Assembly (NCBI GenBank): GCA_009760855.2
Contig: WPIO01000118.1
Span: 594,001 to 658,000, forward strand
DNA length: 64,000 bases
DNA from: Cristatella mucedo
Taxonomy: Eukaryota; Bryozoa; Phylactolaemata; Cristatellidae
Reading direction: 5' to 3'
The position numbers and the translations under genes were made by a program. The stretch's first letter is position 1; every line of letters starts with the position of its first letter. This document shows positions 33,301 to 45,749 of this stretch, piece after piece. A model generated the notes under the pieces. It was not told where the DNA came from, searched no databases, and saw only the letters and a program-made list of their open reading frames with translations.

Positions 33301-33830
33301 TTATTGACCTGTCACAGTGGAACACGGAAACTGGACACTTTTTAGTTTTGTTTAAAATGAAAACACTAGTGTTTTAACACGTAGTTGAGACGAATAAAAA
33401 AATTAACTGGCTACAAGGGGCTTGCAGTTAATAGTGGGGCCCAAAATAGCAAACTGTGATGAGTTGATATTGGCATGGGATGGTTCGACTTTTAAAAAGT
33501 GCATAGGACATCGATACATTTATGCTCATTTTAACGCAGCTAGTTGGGGATTTCCTATGCCGGTTTTTCCTAGAAAATGTGACCTCATTGATTTCGAGTA
33601 AAGCCGCATTGAAAAACCATTCAATCCCCAACGCTTGGCTTTATCTCGGTGTTCTTTTTCACTCAATCGCTGTCAAAGTCTTAATCAGTAATATAACATT
33701 GTATTGTTTGGTCAGGATATGTGACCGATTCAAGTGAATGCAATTTAATTCTGCAATTCAATAAAATATGAGAGGGCTGCCAGTGTTAAATGAGTTTGAA
33801 AACTCTTAACGCGATTGCACGTGCATTCTC
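33300..33830 (+). repeat. Array modules F (end) and G, copy 6
   Basis: 'tggggcccaaaatagcaaac' (about 33433) and 'ggctgccagtgttaaatgag'. Closest in layout to 1.3-1.74 kb, including the L2 composite that follows. Confidence 0.65.
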
Positions 33831-34264
33831 TTTCTAGGCACTTTACATTGCTGCACAGGAAGCAATATCGAATCGCACAGGAAAAGACTAGCTTCTGTAA
33901 AAACATTGTTGATTTACGGATGCACAATCCAAAAATGCTTATGTCTACTATCAACCATCTCCTTAGCAACTCCCAGGTTAGCTACTACTCTATTGATCCT
34001 TGTGATGATCTCGCTGATCTTTGCATTGAATGTAAAGCACCTAGAAAAAGATTGAGTTCTCTAAGGGCGCTTTATCAAGCAAGTTATTATTATTATTATA
34101 ACGCCCTATTTAGGAATGCATACTTAGGAGGAGTCGCTCTGCTTGTTTCACTCGATTCTTTTACACTTTGATGCTATCGAACATGAAGTCCTTCTTGAGC
34201 GGATCTTATCTCGCCTGGGCATGACTGGTACTGCACTGCCACGGTTAAGGTCCTATCTCGGTCG

Positions 34265-34955
34265 GTTACTGGTACGGGCCTAGCACATTGTCTTTGCCGT
34301 CTGTCGATATGGTTCCATAGCCCACTACAAGGCTACACCAGCACCGAGCGAATATTTGTCAAAAAGTGCTATACTCAAGTATTTCTCGGTCAAGCAAGTT
34401 GGTTTTCAATGCTCAAACACTGCTGGGAATTCTTACCTTTGGCAGAAAAATAACGACCCTGCTCACACTGCCTGTTCAGTGAACTGCAACGGTAACCAAC
34501 CTGTGCAGTAAAACTCAGGCTCTTTAGAATGCGATGCGGTTTAATATACAGTACATAAGCTGGTAGCTTCTATTTCTTGCCAGAAAGTGGAGGTCCTAAG
34601 TCATCACTGTGGGAAGACGTTCACATGAAATGCACACACACACACACACTCACACACCGACAGCATATGTGTTTGTTTTGGGGATGCCAATAAATATGTT
34701 CACATGCTTCGCACAACTCTAGTATGCCTGACTTGAAAAAACCTTATTACGTGAATAAACTAACAGTCACAGCAGCGGCAGCCTTACTGCAAGGATCTTT
34801 TGTGCCTCAGCAGTGGCAGCCGTTCGGCGAGAATTTGTTCATGCATTAGTGCATTTAATAGGCACTGCACAATGTAAGGAGAGCTTGGGCAATTTGAATA
34901 TATGAATGCCAAGGAACAAAGAGCACTGTCGCAGTTAAAATTGGAAAAGTTTTAA
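34265..34955. other. Unidentified 0.69-kb insertion in the L2 copy
   Basis: The L2 frame breaks off after 'tcctatctcggtcgg' and resumes at 'agactccagagtattgatat'. Between lies sequence found nowhere else in the window, with a short (CA)n run (about 34632-34660) and no open frame of note. I see no terminal inverted repeats or target duplication. Confidence 0.5.
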
Positions 34956-35439
34956 ATAGGAGACTCCAGAGTATTGATATGAATCGGCACAGATCATCCG
35001 ACGAACCTCTGAAATATGGGGTACCTCAGGGATCTGTGCTTGGTCCTACTCTTTTCACAATTTATACACTCCCTCTTGCCGATGTGATTGCTACATATAA
35101 CCGAGGTTTTCATTTCTACGCAGATGACATTCAGTTGTACCTTTGCTTTGATTCTCCCAGCCCTCGAGCACGTCTAAATTGCTCAACTACCCTGCTGTGT
35201 GTATTGATGACATTTGTACATGAATTGCAGCACATTTTTTAAATTATTAATTATTAAACCAATTTACTGTTTATGGGCAAACAAAATGTTATTCAGAAAT
35301 CGGATAGGTTAAAGCTTATAATCGGCTGTGGCCGCAGAAATCCTGTTTAATCGGCATGAAATTCAAGCGTTCTTTTTCAAAGTGGTGTAAGAGTAATGCA
35401 CGATTGAATTTTTAGTCGTTACATCCTCGATAAAGAAAA

Positions 35440-35820
35440 ACAATAGCATGGTTAGGGATGACATGCATAGGGCCAGCATGCAAGTTTAGTTAGGTGGCAG
35501 CATATCCAGTGTCAGCACGCGTAAGCATATAAAGGACGAATCACGGGGAGCTAATAAATCTATGATAAATAGATGCATTTTTAGTTTTTTAATGTGAACA
35601 TGTCAGGCTATGCCGTGACGCAAGTAGGGAATGCGCTCCAGGCTTTGGAAGCATATGAACTAAAGGCACAGTATCCAAATAATCTCAGTGTTGTACGAGG
35701 TACGGGTAAACAGTTAGATTCCAAAAAGCGGGTTATACAATGCTTAGCGTGGTGGGGCAGCTAATCTAATAGATAGGCTAGAGCCTAAGAATGAAGGACC
35801 TAAAAGTGGGTGATATTTCA
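35440..35820 (-). mobile_element. L2 3' fragment, reversed, nested in the plus-strand copy
   Basis: Matches 37.2-37.48 kb and 42.15-42.54 kb ('agcatggttagggatgacat', 'atgcgctccaggctttggaa'). This is the L2 3' coding end on the minus strand. The tail is missing. Confidence 0.7.
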
Positions 35821-36669
35821 TTATTAGACGACCACATCAGCTCCACAGTCTGCCTACTTTCAGCTACGCAATATTGCTAAAATTTGGGCTTGCTAAGACA
35901 GCGATACCAAATATAAATTGATCCGTGCATTTGTGACATCCCATCTCGACTTATGTAACTCATTGCTTGCTGGCCTACCGGCATGTGCAATCAGGCGACT
36001 ACAGCTAGTGCAAAACTCTGCAGCTTGGCTTGTCTGCCGTGAGCGTCGCAGTTGCCACATGACCACTTCTCGCCGACCTGCACTGGCTTCTTGTCAATTA
36101 AAGCAACGTCTTCAAAGTTCAGTCACTTACTTTTTTGTCTCTTGAATCTTTTTCTCCAGCCTATCTATCAGATCAACTCCTCATCAGACTAAGTATCGTA
36201 CCACTCGCTTTTCTGAATATAATAGTTTACCTATACCTCGTATGAATCTCGAATCCTTTAGAGACCCTGCCTATATTTCTAATGCTCCCAAAGCCTATAA
36301 CTCACTAACGACTTACGTCATCACATTCACTGACTTGACCACATTTAGAAAGAAACTAAAAACGCATCTATTAATCACAGCCTTTAGTGGGTCCACGTGA
36401 TTTCGCTTGGTCTACTTGCTTATGGGCACTGACACTTGGCGTGCTGCCACTACCCATACTTGCATGCTGACCCTGTGCATGCCACCCCTAACCTTGTTAA
36501 TTCTTGTTGTTTATCGAGAACGCTTCCACTAACCATCCGATCCAATAACCATCAATCATGATACTCACCATCCGATTGTGTTTCCTTTGCAGCAAAGGTA
36601 AAGCGCCTAGAAATATATTGAGTTCTCTGAGAACGCTATATCAAATGTATTATTATTATTATTATTCGT

Positions 36670-36930
36670 TCTTTACGATCTTACGCATGCTGACTAAGTG
36701 CATGTTCCCACTAACAGTATCTGCATGTTAACCATGTGCATGTTCCCATTAACAATATCTGCGTGTTGACCATATGTATATCACCCCACAGCATGTTATG
36801 CTTGGTGTCGTTGGGCATGTTTTGACTAACCTTGCGATAGATTTTTTTGCAGCAAATGTAAAGCGCCTAGAAAGAGATCGAGTTCTCTGAGGGTGTTATG
36901 TCAAATGTATAGTATTATTCTTATTAATCT
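36670..36930 (+). mobile_element. L2 3' end, second tandem copy
   Basis: 'ttgcagcaaatgtaaagcgc', 'gagatcgagttctctgaggg' and an ATT-rich tail directly follow the tail of the preceding copy. An internal repeat of about 60 bases ('tgcatgttcccactaacagt' and 'tgcatgttcccattaacaat') is present. Confidence 0.7.
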
Positions 36931-36934
36931 CCTA

Positions 36935-38315
36935 TCCACCGTAATAGCCATAAGGTCGTTGCTCGAGTTCAAGAGACGAGAGCTTAAATAGCAAATACCC
37001 GGATTGATGTCGCTATACAAGACTGGCTGTTGTGTCTTTCTACTTAATTGCAATTCCAAAAATAAGCCCATTACGGCATTTTTTTAACGAAGAAGGAATA
37101 AATAATAATAATAATGCACTTGATAAAGCGCCCTCAGAGAACCTAATCTCTCTCTAGGCGCTCTACATTTGCTGCAAAGGAAAATGCAATTGAATGGTAA
37201 GTAAAATCATGCTTGATAAACAAACAAAATGAATAACATGGTTAGGGGTGACATGCGCAGGGTCAGCATGCAAATGTGGTTAGTGGCAGCATGCACAGTG
37301 TTAGCACGCATGAGCACATCAAGGGCGAATCACAGGGACCCACTAAATGCTGTCCTAAATAAGTGTTTTCAAGTTCTTTTTAAATGTAGTCAGGTCAGGG
37401 GATGTTCTGACGCAGATCGGGAGGGAGTTCCAGGCTTTGGGAGCATACGAACTAAATTTACAGTCTCCAAAGAATTTGAGTATCCTATGCTCGAGAAAGT
37501 CCCGGAGAACTCTGTATTTGCTTTGCAATTTGGGCCAACTGAGTGTGTGCTATCCTCGCTGGTGGGCTGGCCCTACTGACAAGCGAGCGTGAAGCTCATT
37601 CTGATGGAGGAAACTCTTTGCAAAGGAAAAGTAGAATTGTATTTGCTGTCGCTAAATTTTATAACATAGTGCATCAGCTAAATATCAGCAATTCGACACA
37701 AAAGGCTTACTTTCAGAAAGTGTTTGTTTTGCTGCTAGTGTGGATAGTTCGGCCTTCAGTGTGCAAGCTTTGTAATACTTGGTCCAATATCAAGGTTTGG
37801 TATATCATTCATTTTTACTTATTTTCATTCCGATTAATTTAAGTTTTAATCTGTGAGAGTGTATTACTAGTTTGCTTTTACATTCGCGCAGGTTGTCTTG
37901 CTTGCGGTCAGCTCCCTAGTGAATTATCATTCACTTTCACTCACGGAAAGTACAAAAGTACTTATGAAAATTGCTTTATTTCGGTGCCTAACTTTCACGG
38001 TTCTTATTACGGCAGTGCTAACACTTTTTATACATTTACTTTTTGGTGTCAGTAAATTTACAAAATAAAAATCATGTCAAGCACGCTTTACTCCTGACCT
38101 CGTCAGCAAGTAGCGATTGAGCCTTGGGGGTATGCATTTAAACTTGCGTCAAGCAATCAAAACATTTCCGAGAGCCAACGAACTTGAACAGCAACTACAT
38201 CTATAAATTTAAACGGCTCTAATGATCGATTTTAGTGTTGGGAGTAGGAGAGACCAAGTTTCCTACTAAAACTAGAAAGCCTAAACTTTAAAATTAGCTC
38301 GACCAGGGACTCTAA
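36935..38315 (+). repeat. Array module H, unit 5, split by an L2 3' end
   Basis: H begins 'tcctatccaccgtaatagcc', is interrupted at 37085-37490 and resumes 'cggagaactctgtatttgct'. It ends at the (CT)n tract at 38.3 kb. Confidence 0.7.
37085..37490 (-). mobile_element. L2 3' end, minus strand
   Basis: (AAT)n, 'gcacttgataaagcgccctc', 'aatctctctctaggcgctct' and the reversed C-terminal coding sequence ending near 'ttccaggctttgggagcata'. It belongs to a young subfamily, closely similar to 10.4-10.78 kb. Confidence 0.8.

Positions 38316-38380
<65 letters not shown>
38316..38380. repeat. (CT)n microsatellite, block A of unit 6
   Basis: About 60 bases of pure CT. Confidence 0.92.
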
Positions 38381-38381
<1 letters not shown>

Positions 38382-38459
38382 TTCTCTCTTTCGTTCTCTC
38401 TCTCGTACTCTCTCTTTTTTTCTCGTTCTTTTTTGCTCTTTTTTCTCGCTCTTACTCTC

Positions 38460-39660
38460 CTTTTCTTGCTTTTGACGCCTCGCTTCTGAATATGGATATT
38501 CTTTTATCAGCAAATGACCTTTCTATAACTTATCTGATTAGTTCGACTCTCAATTAATGTAAGTTTCAGTAAATAGAACGGCAGATTGTTGGACATTTTC
38601 TTATCACGGTACCGCTGCCAATTTAGTAGAAGTATTTGTCTCACATCGGCCTGGCCGATTTACATCTGCCGGATGCAGTCTTGATGCATTGAAATGCCAA
38701 TAGATTGTGATTATAAGCATTCAATTGTGGCAACAGTGGTTATCAGAATAATTATACAGCAAACAGATTTTGTGAATTACGGAGAAGCCTGGAAAGAAGC
38801 TTTCGTTGAAAAATTAGCACGGCTACGTAAAGCCTGCGGGGATAACAGCTGAGTACCGGGGACGGCGTAAGTTCCCTTACACTTACTATTTATTTACCCA
38901 TCGTAAGCTCCAATGTTATTCTTGAGATATTAGTAAAATTGCTGAATATTAAAAGAACAATTCAGTTTGTTGACTAGATTACTCACATTTGGCACACAAC
39001 GGTGGAGCAATTTTGCAGGCAGATACCGCCACGTGACCTGGGCGTTGACGGACAAGCCCTGCTGCATTTCCTTGCGCTGACACTTTAGGAAAAAAAGTAG
39101 TGTTTACGTTGCTTTCAGTCGTTAGCGAATCACCACCACTAACTCTAGGGCATTGTCGCAATCTCACCAGGTCAGAGGTCTGCACTAAACTAGGTCATTT
39201 TTCGCGCAACTAGGTTGGTAAGAAAAGGCAACCTATCTGCCAATTCAAAATTCTACTCAAGACGGTGAGCCAGCACTGTTTTACTAAGGTCATTTGGTAC
39301 CTCCGCTGCATGCCACCGCTCATTGAAAACAGGCTGCCGTCGCAGTTCTCTCTGCGTGCGCCTTCGACCAGCACCTGCACTCTACCTTACACGTTGAATT
39401 TTGGCGATGCAGCGTCCACGGAGTGAGCGTACAGTCGCTTCTGAACTCATAGCAGGCGCCAGCATACGGGCATGCTATTTTCTACAGAGGCATTCCAATC
39501 TATTCGACGCCATGCTTTGCAGTGGGTAGTAATCCTGCTCGCTAGAATACTTGAGACTGTTAACCTGTACAAGGAACTAACGCTGTTCAGTAGGAACGCT
39601 TCGGCAAGCGAGCGTTAATACATGCAAAAGGATAACTTATTTTCACGTGCCTTCTTGTAG
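38460..39660 (+). repeat. Module M1, upstream part of copy 5, small exon 39119-39170
   Basis: It keeps the E-box ('ccgccacgtgacc', about 39027) and a 52-bp exon-like segment. The acceptor is 'gttgctttcag' but the donor is weakened to 'gtcaga'. The second microsatellite position holds only 'gttctctctgcg'. Confidence 0.6.
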
Positions 39661-39714
39661 GACCGTAAAGGCTGCTGAGGATATTTCTCCTTACTGAAGG
39701 GCGAGACGCGAAAG

Positions 39715-40019
39715 CTGCCTGAAGAGAAGCGGCAGCTAGCTGAACAAATTCTGAAGCAGACTGAAGAAAAGATGAAGCTAGCTGAAGGAAAGCTAAAGGT
39801 AGCCAACGAAAACCAGAAGCTAGCTGATGAAACCCTGAAGGCGGCAGAAGAAAGCTAATCGAAACAATTCTGCAGATGGCTGAAAAAAAACAGACTCTGG
39901 CTGAAGAAATGCTCAATCTGGCTAACGGAAATCTTTAGTTGGCTAAAGAAAGGCGGAAGCTAGCCGAAAAGTTACAGAAGCTAGCTGATGAACAGAAGTA
40001 GCAGGCTAAAGTAAAGTAG
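39715..40019 (+). pseudogene. Coiled-coil gene copy 5, broken
   Basis: The splice acceptor ('ccttcttgtag', ending 39660) is intact, but the start codon of copy 3 is CTG here (39715). The frame then matches copy 3 closely ('PEEKRQLAEQILKQTEEK') until a stop at 39856-39858 after a deletion. The heptad repeats continue in other frames to about 40019. The poly(A) hexamer is mutated to AATACA (40295). It is a relative of copy 3 that has recently lost function. Confidence 0.8.
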
Positions 40020-40279
40020 ACCTCTGCTTGCGAAACGGCCGGCGTAAGCCTGAGAACGGCGGGTGCGCTCTGGCATTCAGCAAAAGCTTCCGTAACAACT
40101 TGGGCAGCTAGTCTCACGAAGGCTGCCTTTGACTATGCAAGTACAGCAGCCGACAAAGCCGAAGTAGCACAATTCGGCCAAAGGATGGACTATCGAAGCA
40201 CTTTAAGTGACAAAGCTACCACTGCAAGCCGCTCCGTTTGGACAGTCGTGGCCGAGTTGTCGCTAACCTTTTAAGGTAT

Positions 40280-40740
40280 CCATCCACCGGAGCCAATACA
40301 TTGTTCTTGCGGCCTCCTTAAGAGTCTTATATTTTGCGAAGTCCGCTAAAGCAATTTCCAGTCGATAATGGCAAGGGGCGCGACCCAAGTTTCAGGCAAC
40401 GTGAAAATAATGCTAATAAGAGCACGGCCGAGTGCATGGCTTACGTAGAGTACAAATATGCCAGTTCTTTTTGAAAAATGCCTTCGATTCTAGGAATTCT
40501 ACCGAGCTCGCAGACGACTGCAACTTATATAGTGCATACACTGCTAGGATGAGTGACGCGGAGCTATTTTGACATAGAGAAAGCCAATTGAAGCGCTTAT
40601 CCCTGTCAACGTTCGCCTCGCACTTGCCACTACCTTTCTTTTCTCTCACTGCCGTTGAATCTCTCTCAATGGTATTACTAGCGTTCTTGAAAGAAGTTCA
40701 GATGCTCCGTTCGGACAGTCGTGTTATCGCTTCGACATCG
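40280..40740 (+). repeat. Array module C, unit 6
   Basis: 'gattctaggaattctaccga' (about 40487) and 'tctctcactgccgttgaatc' (about 40642). Confidence 0.65.
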
Positions 40741-41995
40741 TAGATCAAATGCATTCCTAGACATTGATGCTGTTGCTAAGATTCGTGAACTATGCATTAA
40801 CCAAAAAAAGCGCCCGGAGCCGCCGCGGTAGCCGGGGAAGCGAGCTGAGACGCCGCTCGTTGAGCGGGAACTGCGAGGAGAGTACCTGCTCGTTTGGTAT
40901 TCCTAGCATTGTCTCGAACCACTCAGCACGCTCCCCCACATGCGTCACTGTGAATCTCTCTAACTTAGTGGTGGTCATCAGGCCTGTTATAACTCCATCG
41001 GCCCGACTTAACGCTTGCCTTTGCAATCCTGGCTCAATGTACAACACACCTCTGGTAATTAGCGACCTTTTTTCTGAAAATGGTCTCGACCTGCTCGCAC
41101 TAACTAAAAATTGCCCAAAATTGGTAAACTTTCTTAAAATTATAGACGCAAACCCAACTGGTTTCTCATTCTTTCACACCCCTAGATCAATCAAAACTGA
41201 AGGTGGACTTGCTGTTATCGTGCGCTCTAAATTCAAAGTCAACCAGTTTGCAGTATCCTCGAAGCAGTCTCTTGAATTGATTGCCTTGGTCTCACCGGAA
41301 AACAAGTTACCGATTGTGGCAGTAGTCTATCGACCACCAGGTACCAAATCCTCCATTATCTCAGATTTCTCCCATTTCATTTCGATTCTGTGCGCAAGAA
41401 ATCGATCCTTCCTCGTTCAATGGGATTTCAACATCATTTTGATAACTTACCCGACGCCTTCAGCACTGAATTTCGTGCATTGACTGACTCGTTGTCTCTT
41501 GTGGCTCATGTGCATGGCTCTACTCACATTAAGGGTCACACACTTAACCAAATTGTACCATACACCTGCACTTTGTCATTACTAATTATTACTAAATCCA
41601 ACTTATCTGATCACATGCAGTTCTCATTCAGTCAACAACGTGTGTCCTCCTCCTCTTTCCCCTCTAAAATCACCTGTGAATCAATAAACCTCAAGACCCT
41701 TGAATTCGATGTTATCCTTGCGAAATTATCTGCCTCGCCTCTGCTCCTCAGTCTCCCTTCCGACCTATCATCATTAGTAGATTGCTACATCACGACACTA
41801 GCAGACATGCTCGACGAGTTTGCACCTACGGCTAACGGAGGTGATGTGCACCCTCGCACCAACAGCTTATGGTTTACCGCAGACATTAAACTAGCTAGGG
41901 CTGCTAAGCTCAAGCTAGAAAATGCAAACAAAAGAACAGGACTGACTGTCCATCAACAGGCATACGAGGAATACTGTAGGTCGTACAATTGATCA
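40741..41995 (+). pseudogene. L2-like LINE 5' part: APE endonuclease domain, frameshifted
   Basis: The only copy in the window with the endonuclease. Frame 40764-41483 holds 'LVISDLFSENGLDLLALT', 'FSFFHTPRSIKTEGGLAV', 'LPIVAVVYRPPGTKSSII' and 'FLVQWDFNIILITY' (the family's usual GDFNIH is degraded to WDFNII, so a metal/active-site Asp context is changed). After a frameshift near 41.45 kb, frame 41390-41992 continues 'VHGSTHIKGHTLNQIV', 'ISDH'-equivalent 'LSDHMQFSF' and the linker 'GLTVHQQAYEEYCRSYN'. It stops before the RT. The catalytic 'TE' is 'TK'. Confidence 0.85.
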
Positions 41996-42029
41996 TCGAA
42001 ATACATCAATAGATAATAAATCAATCAAT

Positions 42030-42960
42030 CAAAATGCAAGTCAATCGAAGTAATGCACTTAATATAACGCCCTCGGAGAACTCAGTCTCTTTCTAGGCAC
42101 GTTATATTCGCTGCACAAGAAGCATGATCAAATGGTTAGTGCTAGCATGCTCAATGGCAACAAGCATAACATGGAGTGAGGTGACCTGCATCGAGTCGGC
42201 AAGCAAATTTGGTTAGTGGAAGCATGCAGTGTCAGTATGTACAAACACGTAAAGAGCCAATCACATAGATCCATTAAATGCTGTGATGAATAGATACATT
42301 TTAGTTTCTTTTTAAACTTGGAAAATTCAGATGTTGTGACAAGTGACAAGTCGGGAGGGATTTCCAGGCTTTGGGACCATAAGAACTAAAGGCACGGTCT
42401 CCAAACGATTTGAGATTTGTGCGAGGTATGGTAAGCAGTTAGCTTCCGAAAAAGCCAGTGCACGATGCTTAGTCTGGTGTGGAGTAGATCTGATAGATAG
42501 GCCCGAGCCAAAGAATGAAGGGACCTAAAATTGAGTGACAAGACCTTGAAGTCGGTGTCTTGCTTGACTTGGAGCCAGTGCATATCAGTGAAAGAGGCGT
42601 GATGTGGCAACTTCGACGCTCACTAGGCACAAGCTTAGCTGCAGAGGTTTGAACCAGCTGTGAGTGACTGATTGCACAGGCCGGTAGACCAGAAAGCTGC
42701 GAGTTACAGGCGGCTAGACAGGATGTCACAAATGCATGAAACAATTTAGATGTGGTATCTCAGTATAAATACGCCCAATTTTTCAATTGTACGCAGCTGA
42801 AAGTAGGCAGAAGTGACTGAGGAGCTGATTTGGTCGTCGAATGAAAGGTCAATTTGGAACTTGACACCTAGATTCCCTGCTGACCCAACAGGAAATTTTC
42901 TGTTAGAGCCAATTTTGAGCGTTTGCCTTTCCAATTTCCGAATCACACTTACTTTCAGTT
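42030..42960 (-). pseudogene. L2-like LINE 3' part, minus strand
   Basis: Reversed order: 3' tail (42.05-42.12, 'aacgccctcggagaactcag'), C-terminal domain (42.3-42.75; 'FVTSCLAACNSQLSGLPA' on the minus strand) and the region before it (42746-42946, 'NLGVKFQIDLSFDDQI'). It abuts the plus-strand 5' part at 41.995 kb, so the two halves face each other. This might be one element with an inverted half (twin priming) or two insertions. Confidence 0.75.
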
Positions 42961-43200
42961 AAGAGATGCCTCACTTCCAGATTTTGTAACGGGTTAGCTG
43001 TATCCTTACAACCTTGAAAAGTGAAAAAGTTAGCAATTGTGGGATAAGTGAGAAAGCTCACCGGTGAAGCATTTGGAAAATATCGTTAGAACCGGCGCTA
43101 TCCACGGTGAGCAGACGAGCCTTCGCCTCAACGGACGGGAAAGAATGGCAAGAGTAACTAAAAAGGTTTTCTGGTGGGATTGAAGAAATTGAAAGATTTG
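42961..43200 (+). repeat. Array module E (right end), copy 3
   Basis: Matches 27.43-27.6 kb ('aagttagcaattgtgggata' against 'agattagcaactcgagggat'). Confidence 0.6.
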
Positions 43201-43204
43201 AAGA

Positions 43205-43300
43205 AAGAAATTTCTCTGTAAATTGCCTAGAAAGACATTCGTTTCTCTGAGCATGCTATACAGATGCAAGAATAATAATAATATTAATATTATCAAGTAA
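43205..43300 (+). mobile_element. Solo L2 3' tail
   Basis: 'attgcctagaaagacattcg', 'tttctctgagcatgctatac' and ATT-type repeats. Same unit position as 27.77-27.86 kb. Confidence 0.6.
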
Positions 43301-43530
43301 AGTAAAGTACACCTTATTCAAGGAATCATCAATACTTGATAGAGACGTTTTGGCGTAATGCATTTAAATTTGCGTCAAGCAATAAACATTTCCAAAAGAT
43401 CCTTATCTTGAACAGCAACTAAATCTCCTGCATGAAGGTTCTAAAGTTCGGTTTTGTAGTTAGGAGAAACTGGGCTTCATAGTGAAACTGGAAAACCTAA
43501 ACCTTAAAACTGACATGACAAGCCACTTTC

Positions 43531-44030
<500 letters not shown>

Positions 44031-44668
44031 CGAAGCCTCATCAAGGAATGTGAGTGCCCTGTTATCGCCAAATGACGTATCCTAAAATTTCTTGTTAAAT
44101 TGACTATCAAACCGTCCTAGTTTTTATTGCGAAAAATTTCAGATCTTAGGTCGTGATGGGATCATAGTAGCGCAGCTAATTTAGTTGAAGTATTTGTGTC
44201 GCATCATCCTTGCCGATTTATGCTGGCTAGACAGTCTCCCCATGATATAACATGCCAAAAGCTTGCGAAGAAAGACGGTCAAGTTTGGCTACCGCAGTTA
44301 TCTAACAAATTTTATGAAGCAACTTATTTTGTGAAGTACTAAGAAGCCCAATAAGAATTCTCGGAAAAATTAATTTGGCTAGAGGATGCCCGCTGGAAAG
44401 TAATGCCAGAGACGGCGTAGTTTTCCTTGCACATGCTATTTATTTATCTATTGCAAGCTCTAATGTTACTTCTGAAATATTAGTAAAATAGCATAATATA
44501 AAAAGAACAATTCATGCCGTTGACTTAGAAACACCTATCTAACGAACAACGGTCAAGCATGTTTGCAGGTTGATACCGCCACGTGACCTGGGCGTTCATT
44601 ACAAAGCCCCGCTGCCTTTGGTTGGGCTGACGCTGCAAGAAAATAAGTAGTGCTTTCGTTGCTTCCAG

Positions 44669-44713
44669 TCGGTAACGGGACACAGTATAAGGCACTGTCG
44701 GAGAGCCTACCAG
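44669..44713 (+). other. Putative small exon of coiled-coil gene copy 6
   Basis: A 45-bp segment between 'cgttgcttccag' and 'ccag|gtgaga'. Nearly the same as the exon of copy 4. The E-box 'ccgccacgtgacc' lies about 85 bases upstream (44578). Confidence 0.45.
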
Positions 44714-45243
44714 GTGAGAGGTCTGAACTTGGAATTTTCACGCGGCTAGGTTGGTGATAAAAGGCATGCTAGCTATCAATTCAAAATACTTTTCAAGACA
44801 TTAAGCAAGTGCAGTTTCTGCCGAGATCATTCCGTACTTCCGCTGCATGCCATCACACAGTGAAAGCGTACTGCCGTCACAGCTCTCTGCACACGCCATC
44901 GACCAGCCCTTTCACTCTACATATTGAATTCTGAGGGTGCTGCATCCGTAGAGTGAGCGTAAAGTCGTAGTTGCATGAGTAGCAAGCACGAGTGAACGGC
45001 ATTTCATTTTCTACCGAGGCAATCCTATCTATTCGACGCCATGCCTGTGCAGCTGATAGTAATTCTGCTAGCTATAATACCTGAGGAAGTTGAACCGTAC
45101 GCGAAAATGACATTTTTCAGCAGGAAAGGGTGGACAAGCGAGCGCTAATTGTTTCAAAAGAAGTCTCCTTTCACCTGCCTACTTGTAGGCCCGCAAAAGC
45201 TGCTTCTGCTGCTGGTTGGCTTGTGAAGGACGGGAAGTAGAAG

Positions 45244-45504
45244 ATGGCTAAAGACAAGTATAAGCTGGCAGTAGAAAAGAATAAGCTCGCTGAAGATGTA
45301 CTGAAGTACGCTGAAGGAAAGCAGAAGCTGGCTGATGAAACGTTGAAGGTGGCTGAAGAAATGAAGGAGCTCGCTGAAGATAAGCTGAAGCTCGCTGAAG
45401 ACAAGGACAAGTTGGCTGAATTAATGCTGAAGCTAGCTAAAGAAAACCAGAAGTATGCTGAAGAAAGGCTGAGGTCGACCTTCGAATCGGCTGACGAAGG
45501 CTAA
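45244..45504 (+). CDS. Heptad-repeat coiled-coil protein, array copy 6
   Basis: An open frame of 86 residues, shorter than copies 1, 3 and 4 by about three heptads. The seven-residue period is very regular ('ELAEDKLKLAEDKDKLAEL'). Its tail 'RLRSTFESAD' matches copy 4. The 3' splice site 'gcctacttgtag' ends at 45188, 55 nt before the ATG. Unlike copy 4 there is an in-frame TAG between splice site and ATG, so the ATG must be the start if it is translated. AATAAA at 45738. No other domain, no Cys. Confidence 0.58.
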   Translation: MAKDKYKLAVEKNKLAEDVLKYAEGKQKLADETLKVAEEMKELAEDKLKLAEDKDKLAELMLKLAKENQKYAEERLRSTFESADEG

Positions 45505-45737
45505 AGAACAGCAGATACGCTCTGGCATTCAGCAAAAGCGGTCGTACAAACCTCGGCAGCTAGCTTTGCGACTGCTGCTGCTTGCTGTGCAACAGTTGTA
45601 GCTGACAAAGCTGGAGCAGCAGCCGGCCCAAGGGTAGACTCCATAATCACTTTAGGCGACAGAGCAAACTCTGTGAGTCGCTTACCTGCGGCAGTCGTGG
45701 GCGAGCTCAACTTGGAAGGTCTCTACGTGCTGAAGCG

Positions 45738-45743
45738 AATAAA
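45738..45743 (+). terminator. Poly(A) signal of coiled-coil gene copy 6
   Basis: AATAAA about 235 bases after the stop codon. Confidence 0.6.
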
Positions 45744-45749
45744 TTTTCT

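Larger units (their letters stand above)
33831..36665 (+). pseudogene. Composite L2-like LINE copy with nested insertions
   Basis: Plus-strand pieces in L2 order: linker 'MHNPKMLMSTINHLLSNS' (33.9-34.0), a 3' tail (34.03-34.11), RT 'IEHEVLLERILSRLGMTG' (34.17-34.26), then after a 0.69-kb foreign insert '[13 protein letters not shown]' and catalytic '[14 protein letters not shown]' (34979-35242), '[18 protein letters not shown]' (35918-36145) and the 3' end with 'gcgcctagaaatatattgag' and (TTA)n (36590-36665). A reversed L2 3' piece (35440-35820) lies inside. Many stops and frame changes. Confidence 0.8.
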
